In this document: in pieces, positions 53,076 through 60,500 of the stretch
Layout of the letters: each line of letters opens with the position of its first letter
Position numbering within the stretch: the first letter of the stretch is position 1
DNA from: Opitutia bacterium
GTDB taxonomy: Bacteria; Verrucomicrobiota; Verrucomicrobiia; Opitutales; Opitutaceae
DNA: 64,000 nucleotides
Direction: 5' to 3'
NCBI GenBank assembly: GCA_947453695.1
Contig: CANGHW010000001.1
Coordinates: forward strand, 1 to 64,000
The notes under the pieces: model-generated
What the model saw: only the letters and a program-made list of their open reading frames with translations
Told to the model about the DNA's origin: nothing
Database searches by the model: none
Program-made: the position numbers and the translations under genes

Positions 53076-53849
53076 ATGCTCAACACCGAGCGCAAACCGA
53101 TCACTGGCAAACGCGTGCAGCTCATGGCGACCTGCCTGTGCGATGCCTTCTATGACGACGTGGCGGCTGCCACGGTCCAAATTCTCGAATATCTCGGCGT
53201 CGAGGTGGTCTTTCCCGAGGGACAGACCTGCTGCGGGCAACCGGCCTTCAACGGCGGCGACTGGGTGGCCTCGCGCAAGGTCGTGCGGCACACGGTGAAG
53301 ACCTTCGCCGGTGACGAACCAGTGGTGGTGCCATCGGGTTCGTGCGCGGCGATGATGTTTCACGGTGCGGTATTGGAATTTGAGAAGGAAAACGACCTCG
53401 GCGAAGTCGAGGCGCTGGGGCGGCGCACGTGGGAACTGGGCGACTTTATTTTCAACGGACTCGGCGTGAAGACCTGGCCGGGTCGCTTCGAAGCGACGGT
53501 GGCGCTGCACCGGGCGTGTCACACGCGCGGCACGAAGAGCAGTCCGGCGGCAACGGCGCTGTTGTCGTCCATCGAGGGCGTGAAGATCGTGGAATTCGGC
53601 GAAGGCGAACAATGCTGTGGATTTGGCGGCACGTTTTCGGTGACGTTTCCCAATATCTCCGCGGGCATGGGCGCGCTAAAGCTGGAACACATCCGGGCGG
53701 TGAAGCCCGACGTGTTGGTCTCGGGCGACATGAGCTGCATGATGCATCTCGGCGGCATGGCCCAGCAGGAGGGCAAGCCGATCAAGACCATGCACGTCGC
53801 CCAGGTGTTGCGCGATGCGCTCAAGAACGCGGGTCTGATCAAACCGTAG
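53076..53849 (+). CDS. lutA: L-lactate dehydrogenase complex iron-sulfur protein LutA
   Basis: 257 residues. Two CCG (cysteine-rich) domains: EGQTCCGQPAFN near residue 50 and GEGEQCCGFGGTFSV near 185, plus AACHTRGTK-type spacing (HRACHTRG). This is the LutA/YkgE group of the three-protein lactate oxidation complex. The first Met chosen is at 53076; upstream residues are not conserved. It is followed by lutB and lutC in the same direction. Confidence 0.94.
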   Translation: MLNTERKPITGKRVQLMATCLCDAFYDDVAAATVQILEYLGVEVVFPEGQTCCGQPAFNGGDWVASRKVVRHTVKTFAGDEPVVVPSGSCAAMMFHGAVLEFEKENDLGEVEALGRRTWELGDFIFNGLGVKTWPGRFEATVALHRACHTRGTKSSPAATALLSSIEGVKIVEFGEGEQCCGFGGTFSVTFPNISAGMGALKLEHIRAVKPDVLVSGDMSCMMHLGGMAQQEGKPIKTMHVAQVLRDALKNAGLIKP

Positions 53850-53872
53850 CAGGGGTAAACCCAGCCCCACCA
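53850..53872. repeat. Short dispersed-repeat copy between lutA and lutB
   Basis: AGGGGTAAACCCAGCCCCACC-like stretch related to the hairpin in the cytochrome leader at 11585; weaker than the other copies. Confidence 0.35.
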
Positions 53873-53880
53873 AAATTTCC

Positions 53881-55272
53881 ATGCGTTTCCAGCAGATCGA
53901 TCAATTCTCCGCCGAGCTCAAGGCCGACACCCGGGCAGCGGTTTATGATGGTTCGAAGAAGGGGCACGAGAAGCGCACCAAGCTCCTCTACGACGAGTTT
54001 CCCGATCCGGACCGCCTCCGGCACATCGCCGGCGAGGTGAAGCAGCATGTGGTCGAGAACCTCGACACCTACCTGCCGCAGGTGGAAGCGAAGCTGAAGG
54101 CCAACGGCGTGATCGTGCACTGGGCCGCCACGGCCGAAGCGGCCAACGAGGCGGTGCTCGGCATCATGCGTGCGCGGGGCGCGACGAAGATGGTGAAGGC
54201 GAAGACGATGGTCAGCGAAGAGACCGAGCTGGCGCATTTCCTCGAGAAGCACGGGATGGAGGCGCTCGAGACGGACCTCGGGGAATTCATCGTGCAGATC
54301 GACCACGATCACCCGTCGCACATCGTCAAACCGATCATCCATAAGAACCGCCGCGAGATCGCGACGTCGTTTGAGAAGAATGGCCTCGGGGCCTACAACG
54401 ACGATCCGCAGACGATTACGCGCCGGGCGCGCAATTTTCTCCGGCACAAGTATCTCGAGGCCGATGTGGGCCTGACGGGTGCGAATTTCGTGTCGGCGGA
54501 GAGCGGACGGATCGTGCTCGTGACGAACGAAGGCAACTCGCGCTTCTGCCTCGCGGCGACGAAGTGCCACATCGCGATGATCGGCATCGAGAAGATCGTG
54601 CCGCGCGACTACGACCTCGGCCTCTTCCTAAATCTGCTGGCGCGCAGTGGCACGGCGCAGGACCTCACGGTCTACACGGAGTTTATCAGCGGTCCGAAAT
54701 CGCCCGCGCAGCCCGATGGGCCGGAGGAGATGCACGTGATCTTCGTCGACAACGGTCGCACCGAGGTGCTCGCCAGCGAATGTCGCGATATCCTGCGCTG
54801 CATTCGCTGCGGGGCGTGCCTCAACGTGTGTCCGGTTTACCGGCAGGCGAGCGGTCATGCGTATCGCAGCGTTTATCCCGGGCCGGTCGGTGCGGTGCTC
54901 TCGCCGCTGTTGATGAAGGAGAAGTTTCCGCAGAAGGCGGACCTGCCGAAAGCCTCGTCGCTGTGCGGCGCGTGCAATGAAGTGTGCCCGGTCAACATTC
55001 CGATTCCCGATTTGCTCCTTCGCCTGCGCAATCGAGCCAAAGAGGAAAACGTGCCGTCGCCCGGCACGCCCCCGATGGGGGCCTGGGCCCTGCTCGCCTC
55101 GCAGCCGACGGCTTGGCGGGCGTCGCTCTTTGGCGGCAAAGTGATGAATTATCTCCCGACCAAGCTACTGCCGATCCCTGCGCTGCGCGCGTGGGAGGCC
55201 AAGCGGGCGTTGCCAGCGTGGCGGGGCGGCGAGTTCCGGGCATGGATGAAAAACCGGCCCAAGCAATCCTGA
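53881..55272 (+). CDS. lutB: L-lactate dehydrogenase complex iron-sulfur protein LutB
   Basis: 463 residues. N-terminal LUD-type domain (about 40-270, ENLDTYLPQVEAKL, LTGANFVSAESGRIVLVTNEGN over its key parts). Two ferredoxin-like [4Fe-4S] motifs: CIRCGACLNVCP near residue 306 and CGACNEVCPVNIP near 363. Family length normally 470-480, so it is complete. In Bacillus the Lut complex converts L-lactate to pyruvate. Stop and lutC start are 2 bp apart. Confidence 0.95.
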   Translation: MRFQQIDQFSAELKADTRAAVYDGSKKGHEKRTKLLYDEFPDPDRLRHIAGEVKQHVVENLDTYLPQVEAKLKANGVIVHWAATAEAANEAVLGIMRARGATKMVKAKTMVSEETELAHFLEKHGMEALETDLGEFIVQIDHDHPSHIVKPIIHKNRREIATSFEKNGLGAYNDDPQTITRRARNFLRHKYLEADVGLTGANFVSAESGRIVLVTNEGNSRFCLAATKCHIAMIGIEKIVPRDYDLGLFLNLLARSGTAQDLTVYTEFISGPKSPAQPDGPEEMHVIFVDNGRTEVLASECRDILRCIRCGACLNVCPVYRQASGHAYRSVYPGPVGAVLSPLLMKEKFPQKADLPKASSLCGACNEVCPVNIPIPDLLLRLRNRAKEENVPSPGTPPMGAWALLASQPTAWRASLFGGKVMNYLPTKLLPIPALRAWEAKRALPAWRGGEFRAWMKNRPKQS

Positions 55273-55274
55273 CC

Positions 55275-55892
55275 ATGCCTTCCTCTGCCGATCGCGAAGC
55301 CATTTTCTCCCGCGTGCGCGGGGCGCTTGCCCCGCTGCATGAGCGGGCGCCGATGCCTGACTATACGACGGAACTCGCGGTCCTGCGCCAGATGATGGGC
55401 AATCGCGATGCGTTCACGATTTTTTCGGAGCGACTCGTGCGGGTAAACGGGATCGCCCTCACCGAGATCGCGGCCTTGGTGGCGCGGCTGCGCGAAGGGA
55501 AATGGCTGCAGGGTTATTGCGACCCGGTGCTGTGGCCGATGCTCGCGCCGCACTTTGGGGCCGATTTCACGGTGGAGACCACCTACGACCGGAAGCGCGT
55601 GGATGATTACGCGTTTGGCATCACGCGCGCCGCCGGGGCGATCGCGGAGACGGGCACGATTATCCTAAGTGACGCCACGACCTCGCGGCGACTCGGCGCG
55701 CTCACGCCGTGGGTGCACGTCGCGGTGGTGGAGCGAGCCAAGATCTACTCCGATCTGCCGCAGGCAGTCGCAGCTCTGGGCTCGGATTCCAATGTGATCT
55801 GGGTGACCGGCCCGTCGAAGACGGCGGACGTCGAGGGCATCTTGATCGAAGGCGTGCACGGCCCGGGCGTGCAGATCGCGCTGGTCGTTTGA
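55275..55892 (+). CDS. lutC: LutC (LUD domain) protein of the lactate oxidation complex
   Basis: 205 residues from the ATG at 55275, two bases after the lutB stop. LUD domain with AIAETGTIILSDATTSRR and the family end TGPSKTADVEGILIEGVHGP, seen over its key residues. It completes lutABC. The leading frame upstream is a shadow of lutB. Lactate formed by the RhaD-type fusion could feed this complex. Confidence 0.95.
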   Translation: MPSSADREAIFSRVRGALAPLHERAPMPDYTTELAVLRQMMGNRDAFTIFSERLVRVNGIALTEIAALVARLREGKWLQGYCDPVLWPMLAPHFGADFTVETTYDRKRVDDYAFGITRAAGAIAETGTIILSDATTSRRLGALTPWVHVAVVERAKIYSDLPQAVAALGSDSNVIWVTGPSKTADVEGILIEGVHGPGVQIALVV

Positions 55893-55971
55893 TCCAAGGC
55901 GCCGGACGCAACAGGAGCGGCGTCAGGTGATTGAGTGATGGACGGCGAGTTTCGAGACCGTCGGGAGCCGC

Positions 55972-57234
55972 CTATTTGCTCGCGGCTGAACTCGGCACGA
56001 GGCGCAGGATTTTGCCGGTGGAGAGACTTGCGAGGAGAATGTCGCCGGTGCGCGGATCGCGGCCGAAGGAGACGATGGAGGGGGCGCTCGCGATTTGCTG
56101 CACGCGCTCGGGGCCGACGGGTTTGTCGCCGTCGGGCGACAGGGCCCAGATTTTGGCGAAGGCGTAGTCGGCGAAGAGATATTTTCCGTCCAAGGCAGGG
56201 TAGCGAGAACCACGGTAAACGAGGCCGCCGGTGATCGAGATGCCCTGCGCGTGGTGGTAGTCCCAAATGGGATCGATGAACTTCACGCCGTCGGGTGCGC
56301 TCTGGCCTTTCGCAAAGGCGAAGGCGCCCTCGCGCACATTCCAGCCGTAGTTGCCGCCGCGCACGATAATATCGACCTCCTCGTGCAGGCCCTGGCCGAC
56401 GTCGCCGCACCAGAGTTGACCGGTTGCGGAATCGAAAGACATGCGCCAGGGATTGCGCAGGCCGACGGCCCAAAACTCGGAGCGCACTTTGGCGGCATCG
56501 ACGGGCGCGCCGTTGAACGTCGTCGCGCCGACCCAGGGATTGTCGGCCGGGATGGCGTAGGTGCCAGTGCGGCTGGCGAGGTGGGGACTGGGCGGGAGCG
56601 AGCCGGGTTTTTGATCGACGTCGAGGCGGAGGATGCCGGAGAAGAAATCTTTGTCGATGCGCTGACTGTTGCGGTAGCGGTCGTCGGCGCCACCTTCGTC
56701 ACCGAGTGAGACGTAGAGATAGCCGTCGAGGCCGAAGAGGAGCTCGCCGCCGTTGTGATTGCCGGCTTGGTCGGGTTGGGCGATCAGCACTTGCTCGGAA
56801 AGCATGTCGGCCGCGTTGGGGTCGTCGGCAGAAATGAGAAAGCGCGAGAGACGATCTTCGCGGGTGCGGCCCTCCTTGCTGGTCCACCAGATGTAGAACT
56901 GGCGGTTAGTCCGCCACTGCGGGTGAAACGCGAGGGCGAGCAGGCCCTGTTCGCCGCTGCTGTCGCGCACGCGCTCGGTCAGGTCGAGAAACGGGCGGGC
57001 GGCAGGTTTCCCCTGGGCGTCGAGCACTACGATCGTGCCGGTCTTTTCGACGATGAAGATTCGGTCGGGATCACCGGGCGGCGATACGATGGCGACCGGT
57101 TGGGAAAACTTCAGTTCACCAAAGGCGGGCTCGGTGGCGAAGGGGAGTGACTTACTCTCGGCGGCGCGGACGCCGACGAGCGGGAGAAACAAAAACGCCG
57201 CCAAAGCGGCAAGGCAGTGGCGGCGGAGGGTCAT
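55972..57234 (-). CDS. PQQ-dependent sugar dehydrogenase (GSDH-like)
   Basis: 420 residues with a signal peptide ending GVRAA. Six-bladed beta-propeller of the soluble glucose/sorbosone dehydrogenase family: EQGLLALAFHP, NHNGGELLFGLDGYLYVSLGDEG with the catalytic His, GLRNPWRMSFD, GDVGQ, and NYGWNVREG. Such periplasmic enzymes oxidise sugars with PQQ and pass electrons to cytochromes. It is encoded 16 bp after a related enzyme that carries its own cytochrome domain. No PQQ biosynthesis gene is in the window. Confidence 0.9.
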   Translation of the reverse strand: MTLRRHCLAALAAFLFLPLVGVRAAESKSLPFATEPAFGELKFSQPVAIVSPPGDPDRIFIVEKTGTIVVLDAQGKPAARPFLDLTERVRDSSGEQGLLALAFHPQWRTNRQFYIWWTSKEGRTREDRLSRFLISADDPNAADMLSEQVLIAQPDQAGNHNGGELLFGLDGYLYVSLGDEGGADDRYRNSQRIDKDFFSGILRLDVDQKPGSLPPSPHLASRTGTYAIPADNPWVGATTFNGAPVDAAKVRSEFWAVGLRNPWRMSFDSATGQLWCGDVGQGLHEEVDIIVRGGNYGWNVREGAFAFAKGQSAPDGVKFIDPIWDYHHAQGISITGGLVYRGSRYPALDGKYLFADYAFAKIWALSPDGDKPVGPERVQQIASAPSIVSFGRDPRTGDILLASLSTGKILRLVPSSAASK

Positions 57235-57250
57235 GGGCAGGAGGGCGCGA

Positions 57251-58705
57251 TCAGTTGGCCGGCGTCAGGCGGGCGATGCGCTCGCGGAAAAGAACATACA
57301 GCGCTCCGTCCGGACCGCCGATCACGTGGCGGATGCGGTTGCTGTCCGTCTCGCCCTTGAAGATCACTTCCTGGCTAACGAGCTTGTTGCCTTCGATTTC
57401 GAGGCGGCGGAGCTCCTTCGCGGCGAGCGATGCGACGAACAAGCTGTTTTTCCATTTCGGGAAGAGATCGCCCGAATAGAAACTCGCGCCACACGGCGCT
57501 ATCGACGGCAGCCAGTAAGTGACCGGCTGCTCCATGCCCGCCTTGGCGGTGCCTTCGCTGCCCGGCATCGGCGTGCCCGGGTAGTCCATGCCGTAGGTAA
57601 TCACAGGCCAGCCGTAGTTGCGACCGGCCAGCACAAGGTTTGCTTCGTCTCCGCCGCGGGGGCCGTGTTCGAGGTCGTAGAGATCGCCGGTGCCGGGATG
57701 GATCGCGAGGCCCTGTGGGTTGCGGTGGCCGTAGCTCCAAATCGAGGGAAGGGCCTTGGGGTCCTTGGCGAACGGATTGTCGGCGGGCACGGTGCCGTCG
57801 TCGTTCAACCGGTGGACTTTGCCCATCGCGACGCCGAGGTTTTGCGCATTGGTCCCGGTGCCGCGTTCACCAATCGTGAAGAACACGTGCCCCTTGCCGT
57901 CGAAGGCGATGCGGCCGCCGAAATGCACGCCGCCTGCCTTGGGATACATTTCCACCGGGGCTTGGAAAATAGTCTGCTGCTCCACGAGGGCGTTGCCCTT
58001 GATCTTGCCGCGGATGATGCGGGTCAGGCTCACCGGTTGACCGTCGCGCGTCTGGGGATCACTGAAGGCGAAATAAATCCAACCATTTTTGGCGTAGTCG
58101 GGATGCGGGACGACATCGAGGAGTCCAGCCTGACCGCCGGTGTCGACGGCCGGCACGCCGATGAGCGGCCGGGCGGCGCGCTTGCCGTTGTCGATCAAGT
58201 AGGCGTAGCCCAGCTTTTCTGTGACGATCGCCTTGTTGGCGCCGAGAAAAGCGAGCGACCACGGCTCGACGAGATCGCCAACCCAAGTATCGACGTGGAA
58301 ACTGTGGACCTGGCTTTTGCCGTCGAATGAATCAGCCAGCTTCTCGATTTTGACCTGGCCGCGCTTGAACAGGAACTGTTGCTCGCGGATGTAGATCACC
58401 ATGGAACGGATGTCCTTGTCGCTCAGCACCGCGCCCCACGCTGGCATTTCCTTCTCCGGGTAGCCGTTCTTGATGCTTTTCGCGATGCTCTCATCGTCGT
58501 TGCCGTGGAGAAACTGTTCGCTGAGCAACGACGGCACCTTGTTGTTGGCCGGTGTCACGCCGCCCTCGAGTTTTGCACCGTGGCAGTTGACGCAGTTTTG
58601 GGCGTAGAATTCGTTGATCTTGCCCGTGGCGCGCACGTTCTGCGCGAAAGCCAGCGAGAGCGGCGCAAACGCCGCGGCGAGGTAGAGGAGGGAGGAGGGG
58701 CGCAT
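57251..58705 (-). CDS. PQQ-dependent sugar dehydrogenase with fused N-terminal cytochrome c domain
   Basis: 484 residues. Signal peptide ends near LAFAQ (residue 22). A cytochrome c domain holds CVNCH (Cys38, Cys41, His42) and a possible axial Met in EKEMPAWG. Residues about 115-480 are the GSDH beta-propeller: VHPDYAKNGWIYFAFSD, HFGGRIAFDGKGHVFFTIGERG with the active-site His/Gly pattern, YGHRNPQGLAIHPGTGDLYDLEHGPRGGDE. The fusion gives the enzyme a built-in electron acceptor. It is transcribed with the GSDH-like gene behind it. Confidence 0.92.
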   Translation of the reverse strand: MRPSSLLYLAAAFAPLSLAFAQNVRATGKINEFYAQNCVNCHGAKLEGGVTPANNKVPSLLSEQFLHGNDDESIAKSIKNGYPEKEMPAWGAVLSDKDIRSMVIYIREQQFLFKRGQVKIEKLADSFDGKSQVHSFHVDTWVGDLVEPWSLAFLGANKAIVTEKLGYAYLIDNGKRAARPLIGVPAVDTGGQAGLLDVVPHPDYAKNGWIYFAFSDPQTRDGQPVSLTRIIRGKIKGNALVEQQTIFQAPVEMYPKAGGVHFGGRIAFDGKGHVFFTIGERGTGTNAQNLGVAMGKVHRLNDDGTVPADNPFAKDPKALPSIWSYGHRNPQGLAIHPGTGDLYDLEHGPRGGDEANLVLAGRNYGWPVITYGMDYPGTPMPGSEGTAKAGMEQPVTYWLPSIAPCGASFYSGDLFPKWKNSLFVASLAAKELRRLEIEGNKLVSQEVIFKGETDSNRIRHVIGGPDGALYVLFRERIARLTPAN

Positions 58706-58773
58706 GGGAAAGGAGGGAGCGAAACGGTCGTCGCGGGAGAAGCAACTTAGAGTTGGGAGAATCTGCGCGATTG

Positions 58774-59592
58774 CTACGACGGCCAGGGCGAGCCGGGTGG
58801 GCCGAAGCGCGTGCCGGGCGGGAAGTGGAGGTCGAAATACTCGGCGAGGATGGCGAGGAGTTCCTCCGGGGTGGCGACGGTGCGTTTGTCGGCGCGACCG
58901 TCGGCATGGCGGATCACGAAGTCGCGGTTGAGCATCGCGTAGCGACAGTCGTGGCCGGCGCGGGCGAGAGTCAGGTTCTGTTTGAAACGCGAGAGCCGGT
59001 GCGTGCTCGTGAACCAGTTGCCCAGTTCGAAGTCGACCACGGGCACGGGCTCGAGGGTGAACTGGTAGACGTCCGCCCAGCTGCCGTCCTGATACGACTG
59101 GTGCAGGTAGTAGTTGCCATGGGCGACGAGGCGGCGTGGCTCCAGCGAGCCGGCTTGTTCGCGGTCGAGCTCGAGCGCGAGGGGCGAATAGAGCGAACGG
59201 CTGCCAAATCCCACGTCGGCGATCACCGGGCCGGTCGGGAGATCGACCCGCAAGGCCATGTGGGTGAGCGGCGTGGCAACGTCCGCCGGCACCTGCCAGC
59301 GGACGCGTGCGATCAACGCCGTGACGGTGAAGCCGAGGGCGCGCAGGACGTCGCGGAACAGGGCATTCTGTTCGAAGCAGTAGCCGCCGCGGCGGGCGTG
59401 AATGAGCTTTTGCTCGATGGCGGCGGGATCGAGGCTGATGGGCCGGTCGAGGAGCACATCGAGGTTTTCATAAGGAATCGCGCGCGCGTGATGGCGGTGA
59501 ATCGCGGTAAGGTTAGCCAATGTGGGCTCGCGGGGACCGGAGTAGCCGATGCGGGTGAAGTAGGCTTCGAGGTCGGGGAGTCGCGCGGACAT
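58774..59592 (-). CDS. nat: Arylamine N-acetyltransferase
   Basis: 272 residues from the ATG at 59592; the open frame extends 78 codons further without family likeness. The catalytic triad is complete: Cys72 in RRGGYCFEQN, His111 in THMALRV and Asp126 in ADVGFG. The N-terminal YENLDVLL pattern and length also fit. It transfers acetyl groups from acetyl-CoA to arylamines or hydrazines. Monocistronic; divergent from the pseudopilin gene. Confidence 0.95.
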   Translation of the reverse strand: MSARLPDLEAYFTRIGYSGPREPTLANLTAIHRHHARAIPYENLDVLLDRPISLDPAAIEQKLIHARRGGYCFEQNALFRDVLRALGFTVTALIARVRWQVPADVATPLTHMALRVDLPTGPVIADVGFGSRSLYSPLALELDREQAGSLEPRRLVAHGNYYLHQSYQDGSWADVYQFTLEPVPVVDFELGNWFTSTHRLSRFKQNLTLARAGHDCRYAMLNRDFVIRHADGRADKRTVATPEELLAILAEYFDLHFPPGTRFGPPGSPWPS

Positions 59593-59716
59593 GGCGGCCG
59601 ACGCTGCGGGGACGGCGACAAAGGGCAAGGCGTCGCGGGCACGCCACCGGGCACCGACGGAAATATTTGGCCGGGCACTGTAATATTTGCCGGCCGATTC
59701 GTTAGGAACGCCTGCC

Positions 59717-60223
59717 ATGATCAATTTTGCTGCACGTGGGCGCGCTTTTCCGGCCCAGTCTCTCTTTGCCGGAGCGCACGGGCGTGGGTTTACCCTCGTG
59801 GAAATCATGGTGGTAGTGGTGATCATCGGTTTGCTGGCGGCGATGGCGCTGCCGGCCTTTCAGCGCGTGAAGCAGAGCGCCATGAACAAGCGCTACATCA
59901 ACGATGCGCGGCAAATCCGCGACGCGGCCGAGCGCTATGCGTTGGAGAATGGCGGGTTTCCCCCCAACGGCATTGGCGGGCTCCATCCCGCCCTGCGGGG
60001 CTATGTGCCGGACAGCATCTTCAACGCGCCGAGCACGCCGCTCGGAGGCGTGTGGGACTGGGACTATCAGCAGGATGGATTCACGGCCTCGATCTCCGTG
60101 TATCTGTTCACGGCGAGTGACGCGCAGCTGCAGGATATCGATCGCACGATCGACGATGGCGATCTGACCACCGGGTTGTTTCGCAAGATCGGCAGCAAGG
60201 CCGTCCTGATCATCCAACCGTGA
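59717..60223 (+). CDS. GspG/pseudopilin-like protein
   Basis: 168 residues from the ATG at 59717. Leader of 24 residues ends G/FTLVEI with Glu at +5 (residue 29), then the hydrophobic helix VVVIIGLLAAMALPAFQ. A GspG-like stretch follows (DARQIRDAAERYALENGGFPP, GGVWDWDYQ), and it ends in IDRTIDDGDLTTGLFRKIG. The Ca-site of classical GspG is not clear here. Encoded alone, away from the cluster at 40.3-44.2 kb, but sharing the C-terminal motif with the protein at 43596. Confidence 0.88.
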   Translation: MINFAARGRAFPAQSLFAGAHGRGFTLVEIMVVVVIIGLLAAMALPAFQRVKQSAMNKRYINDARQIRDAAERYALENGGFPPNGIGGLHPALRGYVPDSIFNAPSTPLGGVWDWDYQQDGFTASISVYLFTASDAQLQDIDRTIDDGDLTTGLFRKIGSKAVLIIQP

Positions 60224-60500
60224 GCATCTGAAGGTTTTCGCACGAGGCCGTGTAATAGTTTTCCGCGGTTTCGTTTTTGTAAGGTAGCATGTGTCTTCTC
60301 CGCCCCTTGCCTTCGGGCCTTCCGCCCGCGCCTGAACATCCCGGCGCCGTCGGCGCCGAAACCACGAGCCCTTGTCAGGGCCGCTGTGGGCATGCCGCGA
60401 CCGGCGGCTGCCGCCGTCGCTCCATCGAACGCCACGCGCCGCAGGCCACACCCGCCGGACTTTTTCCCCTCCAACTCCCGCTCCTCACTGCTTCACTGTC

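Noticed and set aside
60290-60500. GC-rich palindromes before the DUF1800 gene as a terminator or riboswitch
   Set aside because: No T run follows, and no known RNA class could be recognised.
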